A stretch of 64,000 nucleotides of DNA, taken from positions 1-64,000 of the forward strand of contig NZ_JASCRY010000004.1 of NCBI RefSeq assembly GCF_030010375.1. The letters run 5' to 3'. Within the stretch, counting starts at the first letter, position 1, and each line of letters begins with the position of its first letter. Below are positions 24,605 to 33,624 of the stretch, in pieces. Source of the DNA: Flavobacterium yafengii. Lineage in GTDB: Bacteria > Bacteroidota > Bacteroidia > Flavobacteriales > Flavobacteriaceae. The translations under genes were made by a program, and so were the position numbers. The notes below the pieces were generated by a model. It worked only from the letters and a program-made list of their open reading frames with translations. It did not search any database and was not told the DNA's origin.

Positions 24605-24635
24605 GACTTTATAACTTTAAAAACTTTAGACAAAT

Positions 24636-25262
24636 ATGAACATTCTCATCCATCCAACCTATTTCCCATCGATTAGCCATTTTGCAGCCATGGTACAATC
24701 GGAAAATATTACCTTTGAAGTAGAAGATAATTTTCAGAAACAAACCAACCGCAACCGCACTTATATTTATAGTCCAAACGGGATTCAGTTATTGAACATC
24801 CCTGTAAAACATTCGAAAGAAAGTCATCAAAAAACAAAAGACATCAAAATTGAAACTGATTTTGACTGGCAAAAACAACACTTCAAATCATTAGAAGCTG
24901 GATACCGAAGTTCTCCTTTTTTTGAATTTTTCGAAGATGATATCAGACCAATTTTCGAAAAGAAATACACTTTTTTATTGGATTTAAATTTTGAGGTTTT
25001 AGCCATTCTATCAAAATGTTTTCGCCTGAAATTAGATTACACGACAACAACGGAATACTTTCATGATGTTAATACAGCTACAATCACAGATTTTAGGGCT
25101 TTGGTAAACGGGAAAAAAGACCTTTCTTTATTCGAAAGTTACACACAGGTTTTTGATGACAAACATGGTTTTATCAACAATCTTAGCGTTCTGGATTTGC
25201 TGTTTAATGAAGGGAAATATGCAATGGATTATTTAAAAAAACAAGAACTGATTCTGAAATAA
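24636..25262 (+). CDS. WbqC-like family protein
   Basis: This 208-residue protein is of the WbqC-like type. It begins with the family motif IHPTYFPSISHF and has the conserved basic segment NFQKQTNRNRTYIYSPNGIQLLNIPV. WbqC proteins occur in polysaccharide loci, but the reaction is not well defined. Here the gene follows lepB, as in other flavobacteria, and is not in a sugar locus. It converges on the EEP gene only 16 bp away. No signal peptide is present. Confidence 0.82.
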   Translation: MNILIHPTYFPSISHFAAMVQSENITFEVEDNFQKQTNRNRTYIYSPNGIQLLNIPVKHSKESHQKTKDIKIETDFDWQKQHFKSLEAGYRSSPFFEFFEDDIRPIFEKKYTFLLDLNFEVLAILSKCFRLKLDYTTTTEYFHDVNTATITDFRALVNGKKDLSLFESYTQVFDDKHGFINNLSVLDLLFNEGKYAMDYLKKQELILK

Positions 25263-25278
25263 AATTCCTGATTAAATT

Positions 25279-26325
25279 TTATTCCAAAGACAATCTTGCC
25301 ATAATAGGAAAATGATCTGAGTTTATAAATTTCGGAAAATTTTCAAATTTCTTTACTTTCATTTTCTCGTCAGCGAAAATATAATCAATTCTGGCTGGAT
25401 AATACCTGAATTTATACGTCTCTCCAAAACCTTTCCCTGCTTCTTCAAAGCTATCTTTCAACTTTCCTTTGATGCTTCGGTACACGTAAGAAAAAGCGCT
25501 GTTGTTCATGTCTCCACAAATGATAATTGGATACGTACATTTCATTTTATGCTCCTTAAAAATCTCCGCTTGCTGTTGTTGTTGCTTGAACGCTTTACTG
25601 ATTCTAATAAATAACATTTGTGATTTCTGCTGATTAATCGCATCGATATTTTCATCAATTTCATTGACATCAGGAGAAATTTTGATGGATTGAATGTGCA
25701 TATTATACACTCTTATAATATCTTTTCCTTTTTTTACATCTGCAAAAACAACGTTATTACTTGAATTTGGAAAAATAATATTTCCTTGGTCAATAATCGG
25801 GAATTTAGAAAAAATAGCTTGTCCCGTTTTAATTTGGTTTCCATCGGTAAAAATATATCTGTGCGGATACACTTTCAAATCAATATCAGCAGAGGAAGAG
25901 TATTCCTGAATACACAATATATCAGGATTTTTATCATTAATGAACGTGAGAATATCTGAAGGAACATCGTCTCTGTCAATCCATTTAAAAACATTAAACA
26001 GACGAACATTGTAACTCATTACGGTAAAATCTTTTTCTTCTTTAGGAAACTCTGGCGAAGAAAATTTATAAAATTTATTTATAAAAGTAATTCCTATCAA
26101 TAAAACCAAACCCGAAACTATCAATTGTTTTTTGAATTGCAAGGCCCAATAAACAAAAAATAAACCATTTAAGATAAAAAAAAGCGGCATGAAAAGTGTC
26201 AAAACAGACAAAAGGGGAAAAGATTTAGGCGCCAAAAAAGGCAGAACATAGGCAATAAAAGTTACAATTGTAAGGACTATATTCAAAAAAAACATTCCTT
26301 TATTAAACCACGAAAGATTTTTCAT
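25279..26325 (-). CDS. Endonuclease/exonuclease/phosphatase family membrane protein
   Basis: This 348-residue protein has three N-terminal hydrophobic segments within the first 85 residues, then an EEP domain. Visible metal and catalytic motifs are VMSYNVRLFN, DILCIQEYSS, CGDMNNSAFSYVYR and the C-terminal INSDHFPIMARL, containing the catalytic SDH. EEP members cleave phosphodiesters in nucleic acids, phosphoinositides or sphingomyelin. The substrate here cannot be told, but membrane anchoring with an extracytoplasmic domain argues against DNA repair. It is the last of a minus-strand run with two rhomboids and mutL. Confidence 0.88.
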   Translation of the reverse strand: MKNLSWFNKGMFFLNIVLTIVTFIAYVLPFLAPKSFPLLSVLTLFMPLFFILNGLFFVYWALQFKKQLIVSGLVLLIGITFINKFYKFSSPEFPKEEKDFTVMSYNVRLFNVFKWIDRDDVPSDILTFINDKNPDILCIQEYSSSADIDLKVYPHRYIFTDGNQIKTGQAIFSKFPIIDQGNIIFPNSSNNVVFADVKKGKDIIRVYNMHIQSIKISPDVNEIDENIDAINQQKSQMLFIRISKAFKQQQQQAEIFKEHKMKCTYPIIICGDMNNSAFSYVYRSIKGKLKDSFEEAGKGFGETYKFRYYPARIDYIFADEKMKVKKFENFPKFINSDHFPIMARLSLE

Positions 26326-26371
26326 TTTCTATATTTTTTAGTAAGACAATATCTAAAATCTCATTTGATAC

Positions 26372-27241
26372 TTATTTCCCAACTTTGAACAAGAATTCTT
26401 TTTCTTCTTTTGTCAAACTATCATAACCTGACTGACTGATTTTGTCTAAAATTTCATCTATCTGTTGCTGAGATTTATCTTTTGCAACTATTTTCGAAAC
26501 GCTTTTTACCAAAGGCTTACTGTAATTTTTATGAACTTTTTTGAATGGTGTTGTCGTATTTTTTTTGAACAAATTTGCAAAAAAATCTATAATACGAATA
26601 ACAACAGTACTTAAATCGGTTCCATTTTGAAGCAATTTAATAAAAATAAAACCAAAAAAAGCTCCAGAAAGATGAGAAATATGTCCACCCATATTTTCTG
26701 AACGCAGTTGCATTAAATCAACAATAATAATTACGGCAGTTATATGCCACAACTTGACATTACCAATAATCAATAAACGAAGATCCATTAAAGGATGATA
26801 TGTAGTAGTTGCGACTAAAATAGCCATAATAGCAGCAGAGGCACCTACAATTGGAGCGTTAATATTTAAAACGTAAAACACCAGAATATAACAAATTCCA
26901 GCAAAAATGGCGCTCAATATGTACAAGCCCAGCAATTGCTTAGACGTAAAATACGTCATAAATAATCTGCCTGCAAAGTTCAAAACAATCATATTAAAAA
27001 TAATATGCATGATTCCGCTGTGAAAAAAAGCATACGAAAGCAACGACCATGGTTTCCAAAGCAAATGTGTCGGATTAGAGGACAAACTCACATAATGAAT
27101 GTAATCAATATTGACACCGAACAAGGATAAAAGTGCAAAAAACAACCACGGAAAAACAAACAAAGCTGCATTCCAAAAGATTAGCTGAGTCACTATTCCT
27201 CCCATTTTGTATTGTAATTTCAGGTCGTCAATAATATTCAT
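26372..27241 (-). CDS. Rhomboid family intramembrane serine protease (289 aa)
   Basis: This intramembrane protease has a GxSxA motif with Ser135 (IVGASAAIMA) and a distal His190 (HISHLSGAFFG), forming the Ser-His dyad. A conserved HxxFNM segment (HIIFNM, about 79-84) lies in the second helix. A hydrophilic cytoplasmic tail of about 75 residues follows the last helix and ends in DSLTKEEKEFLFKVGK, a short element typical of the Bacteroidota members. Substrates are unknown. It lies next to a second rhomboid; the pair and mutL run in one direction. Confidence 0.92.
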   Translation of the reverse strand: MNIIDDLKLQYKMGGIVTQLIFWNAALFVFPWLFFALLSLFGVNIDYIHYVSLSSNPTHLLWKPWSLLSYAFFHSGIMHIIFNMIVLNFAGRLFMTYFTSKQLLGLYILSAIFAGICYILVFYVLNINAPIVGASAAIMAILVATTTYHPLMDLRLLIIGNVKLWHITAVIIIVDLMQLRSENMGGHISHLSGAFFGFIFIKLLQNGTDLSTVVIRIIDFFANLFKKNTTTPFKKVHKNYSKPLVKSVSKIVAKDKSQQQIDEILDKISQSGYDSLTKEEKEFLFKVGK

Positions 27242-27301
27242 AATTTAATTGGGATTTAAGAGCTGATATTTAGGTCGTACTACTTTAAAAGTGTTGCGTT
27301 T

Positions 27302-28048
27302 TTAATTCCAACGGTTTTTATTGAACTGATTTTTCTTCCAATACCACATAATAATAAAACCAAATAAAGCACCTCCAACGTGTGCAAAATGAGCAATTCC
27401 ACCACCACCAAAAATTGATTTTCCAGAAATACCTAAATACAAATCGACCAATACTAAACCTGGCACAAAATATTTTGCTTTTATGGGAACAGGAATAAAC
27501 ATCAAAGCCAATTCAGCATTAGGAAACATAAAGGCAAATGCTACTATAGTTCCATAAATAGCTCCTGAGGCGCCCACTGCAGTACCCACATAAGCGCTTG
27601 TGAAATTTTGAAAATCAGAAACGGATATAAATTGTTGCCATCTTGTATCGATTTTACCCTCATTTAAAAGTTGCAAAATTTCTTGTTTAGGAAATCCGTT
27701 AGCTATAAGCGTATTCAAACTCTCTTGAAAATAGTAATAATTAACTCCAGTATGCAACAACGCAGCGCCTAGTCCACAGGAAATATAGAAAAATAAGAAT
27801 TTCTTACTTCCCCACATTTGCTCTAAAGCAGATCCAAAAGAATACAACGCAAACATATTGAAAAAAATATGCATAAAACCTCCATGCATGAACATGTGCG
27901 TCACCGGTTGCCACAATTGAAAACTTGGGTTTTCTGGAAAATACAAAGCCAATATTTTATAGGCAGCATCACCTATTACCAGAGTACCTACAAAAAACAA
28001 TACATTTATAATTATTAATTGTTTTACTGTCTCAGTTACGTTTCTCAT
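27302..28048 (-). CDS. Rhomboid family intramembrane serine protease (248 aa)
   Basis: This second rhomboid has catalytic Ser161 (GASGAIYG), His223 (HFAHVGGALFG), and the helix-2 motif HGGFMHIFFNMFAL. A loop insertion of about 50 residues (107-155) lies between helices 3 and 4 and is longer than in the neighbouring copy. Its ATG overlaps the mutL stop (ATGA), so translation is probably coupled to mutL. The two rhomboids differ clearly and are not a recent duplication. Confidence 0.92.
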   Translation of the reverse strand: MRNVTETVKQLIIINVLFFVGTLVIGDAAYKILALYFPENPSFQLWQPVTHMFMHGGFMHIFFNMFALYSFGSALEQMWGSKKFLFFYISCGLGAALLHTGVNYYYFQESLNTLIANGFPKQEILQLLNEGKIDTRWQQFISVSDFQNFTSAYVGTAVGASGAIYGTIVAFAFMFPNAELALMFIPVPIKAKYFVPGLVLVDLYLGISGKSIFGGGGIAHFAHVGGALFGFIIMWYWKKNQFNKNRWN

Positions 28049-29886
28049 AATGCAAATTTTTTATCTAAATCTTCCACACGCATCGTGATGAAAGTGGGTT
28101 TATGAAATGGGGAAACATTTGGGTCTTTACAGGCAAAAAGTCCGTTTACCAAATTTTCCTGCTCTTTTTCTGTAAGGTGCGTTCCAGTTTTCACCGCTAA
28201 ACTTTTGGCCATAGATTTGGCAATCGTATCATTCTGACTGAAACTGCTTTCTGGAATTCCGTCCTGCAAATCACTTAATAATTGTTCTAAAACCAATGAA
28301 ACTTCGCTCTCCGTTACATTTACTGGTATTCCCGAAATAACAATATGATCGGTGTTATTTTCTTCGAAAACAAATCCGGTATTCATCAACGAAAGTTGTA
28401 ACTCAGCGATAAGATTCATTTCGCTTGACGAAAAAAACAAGTTCAAAGGAAATAATAACTGCTGGCTTGATGCCTGATTCACTGTCATATTTACTAAAAA
28501 CTGCTCATACAAAACACGTTGATGTGCGCGTTGCTGATCGACAATCACCATTCCAGATTTGATTGACGAAACAATGTATTTTTTATGAATTTGATAGGTT
28601 TTATGAACAGAATGCTCTACTTCTTCATCATTAAATAAAGAGGAAGTCACTTCTTCATTTTCGAAAGTCATCTGCCCTATTTCATCCGTATCTTGTTTTA
28701 AACCTACGTATAAACTTTCCCAATTAGCTGTTGGCTCCAGTTTTCTATAACTGGAAAATTGCTTGCTGGGTTTTTCTTCAGAGAAAGGATTAAAGTTGCC
28801 ATCAACCTGAATCGTCGGCGTAGCACCTTCTAAATCTTTGTAATGATACGGTGTATCTAAATTAGAATCCCTATCAAAATCTAAAACTGGCGCTACATTA
28901 AACTGACCCAAACTATGTTTTATGGAAGCCCTTAAAATAGCATATAACGCATGTTCGTCATCAAACTTAATCTCCGTTTTAGTGGGATGAATATTGATAT
29001 CAATAGTGTTTGGCGGCACCGATAAATATAGAAAATAACTGGGTTGCGCACCATCTTTCAAGATTCCGTCATAGGCGGCCATAACCGCATGATGCAAATA
29101 ACCGCTTTTTATAAAACGATCATTGACAAAGAAAAACTGTTCTCCACGATTTTTTTTGGCAAATTCTGGTTTGCTCACAAATCCTTGAATCGTCACTATT
29201 TCTGTTTCTTCCTGAACCGGAACTAATTTTTCATTGGTTTTACCCGAGAAAACATTCACAATTCGTTGGCGTAAAGTAGAGGGCGGCAAATTAAACATTT
29301 CGCTGCCATTGTGATAAAACGTAAAATGTATTTTTGGGTGAGCCAAAGCCACACGTTGAAACTCATCAATAATATGACGGTATTCCACCGTATCCGATTT
29401 CAGGAAATTGCGTCGCGCCGGAATATTAAAAAATAAATTTTTGACAGCAAATGAAGTGCCTTTTGGCAAAACAGCAACCTCTTGCGATACAAACTTACTG
29501 CCTTCAATGATAATGTGTGTTCCAAGTTCTTCTTGATCTTGCTTGGTTTTCATTTCTACATGGGCAATCGCCGCAATAGATGCTAATGCTTCTCCACGAA
29601 ACCCTTTGGTATGCAAAGAAAATAAATCTTCAGCTTGACGAATTTTGGAAGTGGCGTGACGTTCAAAACACAAACGCGCATCGGTAACGCTCATTCCTAA
29701 ACCATTATCAATCACTTGTACTAATGCTTTCCCTGCATCTTTAAGAATTAATTTGATATCTGTTGCTCTGGCATCTACCGCATTTTCAAGCAACTCTTTG
29801 ACAACTGAAGCTGGTCTTTGAACGACTTCTCCAGCAGCAATTTGATTGGCAACATGATCAGGAAGTAATTGAATTATACTCGACAT
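28045..29886 (-). CDS. mutL: DNA mismatch repair protein MutL
   Basis: This 613-residue GHKL ATPase couples MutS mismatch recognition to strand incision. N-terminal motifs are intact: ELLENAVDARA, DNGLGM, GFRGEALASIAA and GTSFAVKNLFFNIPAR. The C-terminal dimerisation domain is present, but the endonuclease metal motif DQHAx2Ex4E reads DQQRAHQRVLYE (Asp450 to Glu461). The CPHGRP-type motif near the end reads SPFHKP. These changes question the latent endonuclease, although related flavobacterial MutLs may share them. It is the upstream gene of a run with the two rhomboids. Confidence 0.94.
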   Translation of the reverse strand: MSSIIQLLPDHVANQIAAGEVVQRPASVVKELLENAVDARATDIKLILKDAGKALVQVIDNGLGMSVTDARLCFERHATSKIRQAEDLFSLHTKGFRGEALASIAAIAHVEMKTKQDQEELGTHIIIEGSKFVSQEVAVLPKGTSFAVKNLFFNIPARRNFLKSDTVEYRHIIDEFQRVALAHPKIHFTFYHNGSEMFNLPPSTLRQRIVNVFSGKTNEKLVPVQEETEIVTIQGFVSKPEFAKKNRGEQFFFVNDRFIKSGYLHHAVMAAYDGILKDGAQPSYFLYLSVPPNTIDINIHPTKTEIKFDDEHALYAILRASIKHSLGQFNVAPVLDFDRDSNLDTPYHYKDLEGATPTIQVDGNFNPFSEEKPSKQFSSYRKLEPTANWESLYVGLKQDTDEIGQMTFENEEVTSSLFNDEEVEHSVHKTYQIHKKYIVSSIKSGMVIVDQQRAHQRVLYEQFLVNMTVNQASSQQLLFPLNLFFSSSEMNLIAELQLSLMNTGFVFEENNTDHIVISGIPVNVTESEVSLVLEQLLSDLQDGIPESSFSQNDTIAKSMAKSLAVKTGTHLTEKEQENLVNGLFACKDPNVSPFHKPTFITMRVEDLDKKFAL

Positions 29887-29910
29887 TAAAAAATTTAAGT
29901 TTAAAGTTTA

Positions 29911-29936
29911 GCCCTTCGACTGCGCTCAGGGTGACA
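29911..29936. repeat. Short palindromic dispersed-repeat-like motif
   Basis: CCCTTCGACTGCGCTCAGGG followed by TGACA forms a small CCCT/AGGG hairpin. It is GC-rich against an AT-rich surround and lies in the mutL promoter region. From memory, closely similar motifs recur in Bacteroidota genomes. It occurs only once here. Confidence 0.45.
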
Positions 29937-30015
29937 ATAGTTTATTATAAAACCAAGATGTACAAATTTAATGAATTTCTATTGGGAATGGTAGCTTATT
30001 TAATCATAAAAAAAA

Positions 30016-30052
30016 CAAAAAACCTATACTATTTATGAGACAGTATAGGTTT
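30016..30052 (-). terminator. Terminator of ribH
   Basis: AAACCTATACT pairs with AGTATAGGTTT across an 11-base loop. Read on the minus strand, the stem is followed by a T-rich tract, as expected for ribH ending at 30074. Confidence 0.85.
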
Positions 30053-30073
30053 AATAATTAGTGTTTTTATTAT

Positions 30074-30649
30074 TTATTCCTTCAACTCTAAAGGTGTCCC
30101 TTCTTCTAATTGAATAGCTCCGGCAGACAATAAATGTTGATTATCGATTTGATGTGACAACGAAGCCTGTTGACGAATATAGGCCATTTTGATAGCCGCA
30201 ATAGCTGCTTCAGTACCTTTGTTACCGTGAATTCCTCCACTTCTATCAATAGATTGTTGCATGGTATTATCAGTCAAAACACAAAAAATAACCGGAATAT
30301 CCGTTTGAACATTCAGGTCTTTAATTCCTTGAGTTACTCCTTCACACACAAAATCAAAATGCTTGGTTTGCCCTTGAATTACACATCCAATAGCTATGAC
30401 AGCATCAACATTTTGTGTTTGCAACATTTTCTTTGAACCATATATAAGTTCAAAGCTTCCAGGAACATTCCAGCGAATAATATGCTGAGCTGGAACTTGG
30501 TTTTCTAAAAGGGCTTCAATAGCACCTCTATAAAGTCCTTCAGTTATAGCATCATTCCATTCTGAAACAACAATCCCAAAGCGAAAATCTTTCGCGTTTG
30601 GGATTGAATTTTTATCGTACTCGGATAAGTTTTTATTTACGGTAGCCAT
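30074..30649 (-). CDS. ribH: 6,7-dimethyl-8-ribityllumazine synthase
   Basis: This 191-residue protein makes the lumazine precursor of riboflavin from 5-amino-6-ribitylamino-uracil and a butanone phosphate. Visible motifs are FGIVVSEWNDAITEGL, the substrate loop VPGSFELIYGSKKM, and AIGCVIQGQTKHFDFVCEGVTQG with the catalytic His, then PVIFCVLTDNTMQQS. Length is slightly above the usual 155-160 because of short N- and C-terminal extensions. No other rib genes are nearby. The next gene upstream on this strand encodes a TPR protein. Confidence 0.94.
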   Translation of the reverse strand: MATVNKNLSEYDKNSIPNAKDFRFGIVVSEWNDAITEGLYRGAIEALLENQVPAQHIIRWNVPGSFELIYGSKKMLQTQNVDAVIAIGCVIQGQTKHFDFVCEGVTQGIKDLNVQTDIPVIFCVLTDNTMQQSIDRSGGIHGNKGTEAAIAAIKMAYIRQQASLSHQIDNQHLLSAGAIQLEEGTPLELKE

Positions 30650-30656
30650 TTGATTT

Positions 30657-30721
30657 TAGAATTTTGATTTTAAAATTTCGATTTCAGATATTAAAGATAG
30701 CATTTTGAAATCAAAATTCTA
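30657..30721. repeat. 20-bp inverted repeat between TPR gene and ribH
   Basis: TAGAATTTTGATTTTAAAAT (30657-30676) is the inverse complement of 30702-30721 apart from one G-U pair, with a 25-base loop. It could form a strong intercistronic hairpin that terminates or protects the TPR transcript before ribH. Confidence 0.65.
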
Positions 30722-30755
30722 CAATCTTAAATCACCAATCTTATATCATTTTTTA

Positions 30756-31529
30756 CTATTGTGCTAATCCTATCAAAACGTCAACTGAAGCAGCCTCTGG
30801 AGTTCCTTCAAAATTGTCTTTAATATCTGTAAAATATTTCAAAGCATCTGCTTTATTTCCTAATACTAAAGCTGTTTTCCCAGCTTTCAATAAGAAACGT
30901 GGTGTAGTGAAATCATTTTTATTTGATTCAGCAGCTTTTATGTAGTTTTCTAAAGCTTCTTTCGGTTGATTCTTTTGAGAATAAGCATCTCCAATTGCTC
31001 CTTTTGCCAAAGCTCCTAAAACAATATCATCTGATTTAAATTTACTTAAATAATCAATCGCTTCAGTATATTTTCCTGTATTCAAATAAGCAATTCCAGC
31101 ATAATAATTAGCTAAATTTCCTGCATCAGTTCCAGAATATTCATCCGCAATTTTTAAGAATCCAAATTTACCTTCTGAACCATTCAAAGATAATTTATAT
31201 AATGAGTCACTTGCTACTCCATCAGTTGCTTTTTGGAAATTTTGTTGTGCTACAAACATTTCATTCGCTGCTTCATCTTGTTGTGGTGCGGCAACGAATC
31301 TTTGGTATCCTAAATAACCAATTGTAAAAATAGCAGCAGCGGCAACTAAACCAATAATAACTTTTTGATTTTTAGCTACCCAATCCTCAGTTATTGTAGC
31401 AGTCTCATCTAATTTAGAAAAAACCTCAGCAGTTGTGCTGTCTTTTTCGTCAATGATTACCGCTTCAACTCCGTCTTTTACTTCTTTTTCTTTTGGTGCT
31501 TTATATCCTCTTTTATTGTAAGTAGCCAT
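30756..31529 (-). CDS. Tetratricopeptide repeat membrane protein (YfgM-like)
   Basis: This 257-residue protein has a charged cytoplasmic N-terminus of about 50 residues, one transmembrane helix (VIIGLVAAAAIFTIGYLGYQ) and a C-terminal domain of TPR-like helical pairs. Examples are NLANYYAGIAYLNTGKYTEAIDYL and GAIGDAYSQKNQPKEALENY. The layout resembles YfgM-type ancillary proteins of the Sec/periplasmic chaperone network, but sequence identity cannot be judged here. It lies head to head with recF (231 bp), as is common in flavobacteria. Confidence 0.85.
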   Translation of the reverse strand: MATYNKRGYKAPKEKEVKDGVEAVIIDEKDSTTAEVFSKLDETATITEDWVAKNQKVIIGLVAAAAIFTIGYLGYQRFVAAPQQDEAANEMFVAQQNFQKATDGVASDSLYKLSLNGSEGKFGFLKIADEYSGTDAGNLANYYAGIAYLNTGKYTEAIDYLSKFKSDDIVLGALAKGAIGDAYSQKNQPKEALENYIKAAESNKNDFTTPRFLLKAGKTALVLGNKADALKYFTDIKDNFEGTPEAASVDVLIGLAQ

Positions 31530-31760
31530 TTATTTTTAATTTAGTGAGTCGCAAAAATAAAATTTTTATTCAAACCGACATAAAAAATATGCTTTTATAT
31601 TCAAAAAAATATTATAGGCGGTTCTTTCTTTCCAAAGGAAAAATAATTTCCATAGAAAAAATCTAAAAGCCATTTTTATCGATATTTTTCAATAATTTGC
31701 ACCCACTTTGAAAAACCCGTTTAAAAACATCAAAGTTCTCAATACCAGCAAGCCTTACAG

Positions 31761-32840
31761 ATGTATTTAAAAAAGATTTCATTATTCAATTATAAGAATT
31801 TTTCGGAAGCAAATTTCGATTTTGACAGCAAAATAAATTGTTTTGTAGGCAAGAATGGTATTGGAAAGACAAATGTGCTTGATGCAATCTACCATTTATC
31901 GTACGGAAAAAGCTATTTCAATCCATTAGCGGTTCAGAATATTAAACACGGAGAAGAATTCTTTGTGATTGATGCTGAATTTGAAAAAAACGAAAGAAAT
32001 GAACAAATTCTTTGCAGCCTAAAAAAAGGACAAAAAAAGATATTGAAACGCAACGGAAAAGCCTACGACAAATTCTCGGATCACATTGGTTTTATTCCTT
32101 TGGTCATCATTTCTCCTGCCGACAGGGATTTAATTGTGGAAGGCAGCGAAACCAGAAGAAAATTCATGGACAGCGTGATTTCGCAATTGGATTCTCATTA
32201 TTTACAACAACTCATTCAATATCAAAAAGTAATGAGTCAGCGAAATGCTTTGTTGAAATATTTTGCATTGAATCATGTTTTTGATACCGATACGCTCTCT
32301 ATATATAATGAGCAACTTAATGGTTTTGGAGATTATATTTTCGAAAAAAGAAAAGAATTCATTGACCAATTTATTCCTATTTTCAACACACATCATCAAG
32401 CCATAACCGGTTCACAAGAAACGGTTCAACTGGTATATGAAAGTCATTTATTCGAAAAAGACTTATTGGCTTTATTACAGGAAAACATCAACAAAGACAG
32501 AGCTTTACATTACACAAGTGTAGGAATTCACAAAGACGATTTAGCATTTGAAATAGACCAACATCCAATTAAGAAATTTGGCTCTCAAGGACAGCAAAAA
32601 TCATTTCTAATCGCTTTAAAACTGGCTCAATTTGAGTTTCTAAAAAAGCAAAGCGGCGTAAAACCCATTTTACTTTTTGATGACATCTTTGATAAATTAG
32701 ACGAAAGTCGCGTAGCAAAAATCATAGAAATGGTCAACAGTGATACTTTTGGTCAACTTTTTATTTCAGATACACATCCGGAACGCACTGAAGCCATTGT
32801 AAAATCGACACATCAGACGTATAAAATTTTCAACTTATAA
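31761..32840 (+). CDS. recF: DNA replication/repair protein RecF
   Basis: This 359-residue SMC-like ATPase loads RecA at gaps together with RecO and RecR. Motifs are [17 protein letters not shown] at the start, Walker A GKNGIGKT (residues 30-37), the signature [16 protein letters not shown], and Walker [17 protein letters not shown]. It is not in the dnaA-dnaN cluster, which is normal in Bacteroidota. The rhodanese-thioredoxin gene follows after 78 bp on the same strand. Confidence 0.95.
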   Translation: MYLKKISLFNYKNFSEANFDFDSKINCFVGKNGIGKTNVLDAIYHLSYGKSYFNPLAVQNIKHGEEFFVIDAEFEKNERNEQILCSLKKGQKKILKRNGKAYDKFSDHIGFIPLVIISPADRDLIVEGSETRRKFMDSVISQLDSHYLQQLIQYQKVMSQRNALLKYFALNHVFDTDTLSIYNEQLNGFGDYIFEKRKEFIDQFIPIFNTHHQAITGSQETVQLVYESHLFEKDLLALLQENINKDRALHYTSVGIHKDDLAFEIDQHPIKKFGSQGQQKSFLIALKLAQFEFLKKQSGVKPILLFDDIFDKLDESRVAKIIEMVNSDTFGQLFISDTHPERTEAIVKSTHQTYKIFNL

Positions 32841-32918
32841 CTTTTATTTAGTAATTTATACGGTTCGAAAATTGAAAAATTACCTATTTTAGCGTATTCA
32901 ATTTTAAACTCGATTACA

Positions 32919-33617
32919 ATGAAATTTCATTCAATATTCTTGGCAATCATATGCTTTGTTGTTTTATCCTGCAACGGACAAAATTCCAAAGAAATCAAAA
33001 CTATTGATTCAAAAGCTTTTGCCGAAAAGATGGCAGCAACACCAAATCCACAAATTCTAGATGTAAGAACTCCTGAAGAATTTACTTCTGATCATATTGA
33101 CAATGCCAAAAATATAAACTGGCTTGGAACTACTTTTGTTTCCGATGTAGAAAAACTAGACAAATCACAACCCGTTTTTGTGTATTGCAAAAGTGGCGGA
33201 AGAAGTCAGAAAGCGGCTGAAAAACTAAATGAATTAGGCTTTAAAACCATCTATCAATTAGACGGAGGAATGCTTAAATGGGATGCTGCCGGATTCAATA
33301 AACCAACTGATAAAATCATAGGATTATCCGTTCCGGAATACAACAAACTATTAAATTCAGATAAAAAAGTACTGATCAATTTTTATGCTGAATGGTGTGC
33401 GCCCTGCAAAAAAATGGCTCCTTATATTTTGCAAATGCAAAAAGATTTAGGAGACAAAGTGGTTATCATTCGATTGGATGCCGATAAAAATAAAACCTTA
33501 ATTTCTGAAATGAAAATCAGCGAACTTCCTACGGTATTATTATATGACAATGCAGTGGTAAAATGGAAACATTCGGGTTTTATAAGTGAAAATGATTTAA
33601 AAAAACAACTACAATAG
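32919..33617 (+). CDS. Rhodanese-thioredoxin fusion lipoprotein
   Basis: This 232-residue protein starts with a lipoprotein signal peptide (lipobox VLSC, Cys18). It continues with a rhodanese domain (about 27-128) with active Cys90 in CKSGGRS, and then a thioredoxin domain (about 137-232) with the CXXC motif WCAPC (Cys160, Cys163) and cis-Pro in ELPTVLLY. Both catalytic centres are intact. The fusion suggests sulfane-sulfur or persulfide handling in the periplasm, with the thioredoxin part resolving the rhodanese persulfide; that is inference. The DUF2461 gene follows 7 bp downstream. Confidence 0.9.
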   Translation: MKFHSIFLAIICFVVLSCNGQNSKEIKTIDSKAFAEKMAATPNPQILDVRTPEEFTSDHIDNAKNINWLGTTFVSDVEKLDKSQPVFVYCKSGGRSQKAAEKLNELGFKTIYQLDGGMLKWDAAGFNKPTDKIIGLSVPEYNKLLNSDKKVLINFYAEWCAPCKKMAPYILQMQKDLGDKVVIIRLDADKNKTLISEMKISELPTVLLYDNAVVKWKHSGFISENDLKKQLQ

Positions 33618-33624
33618 CTTCAAG

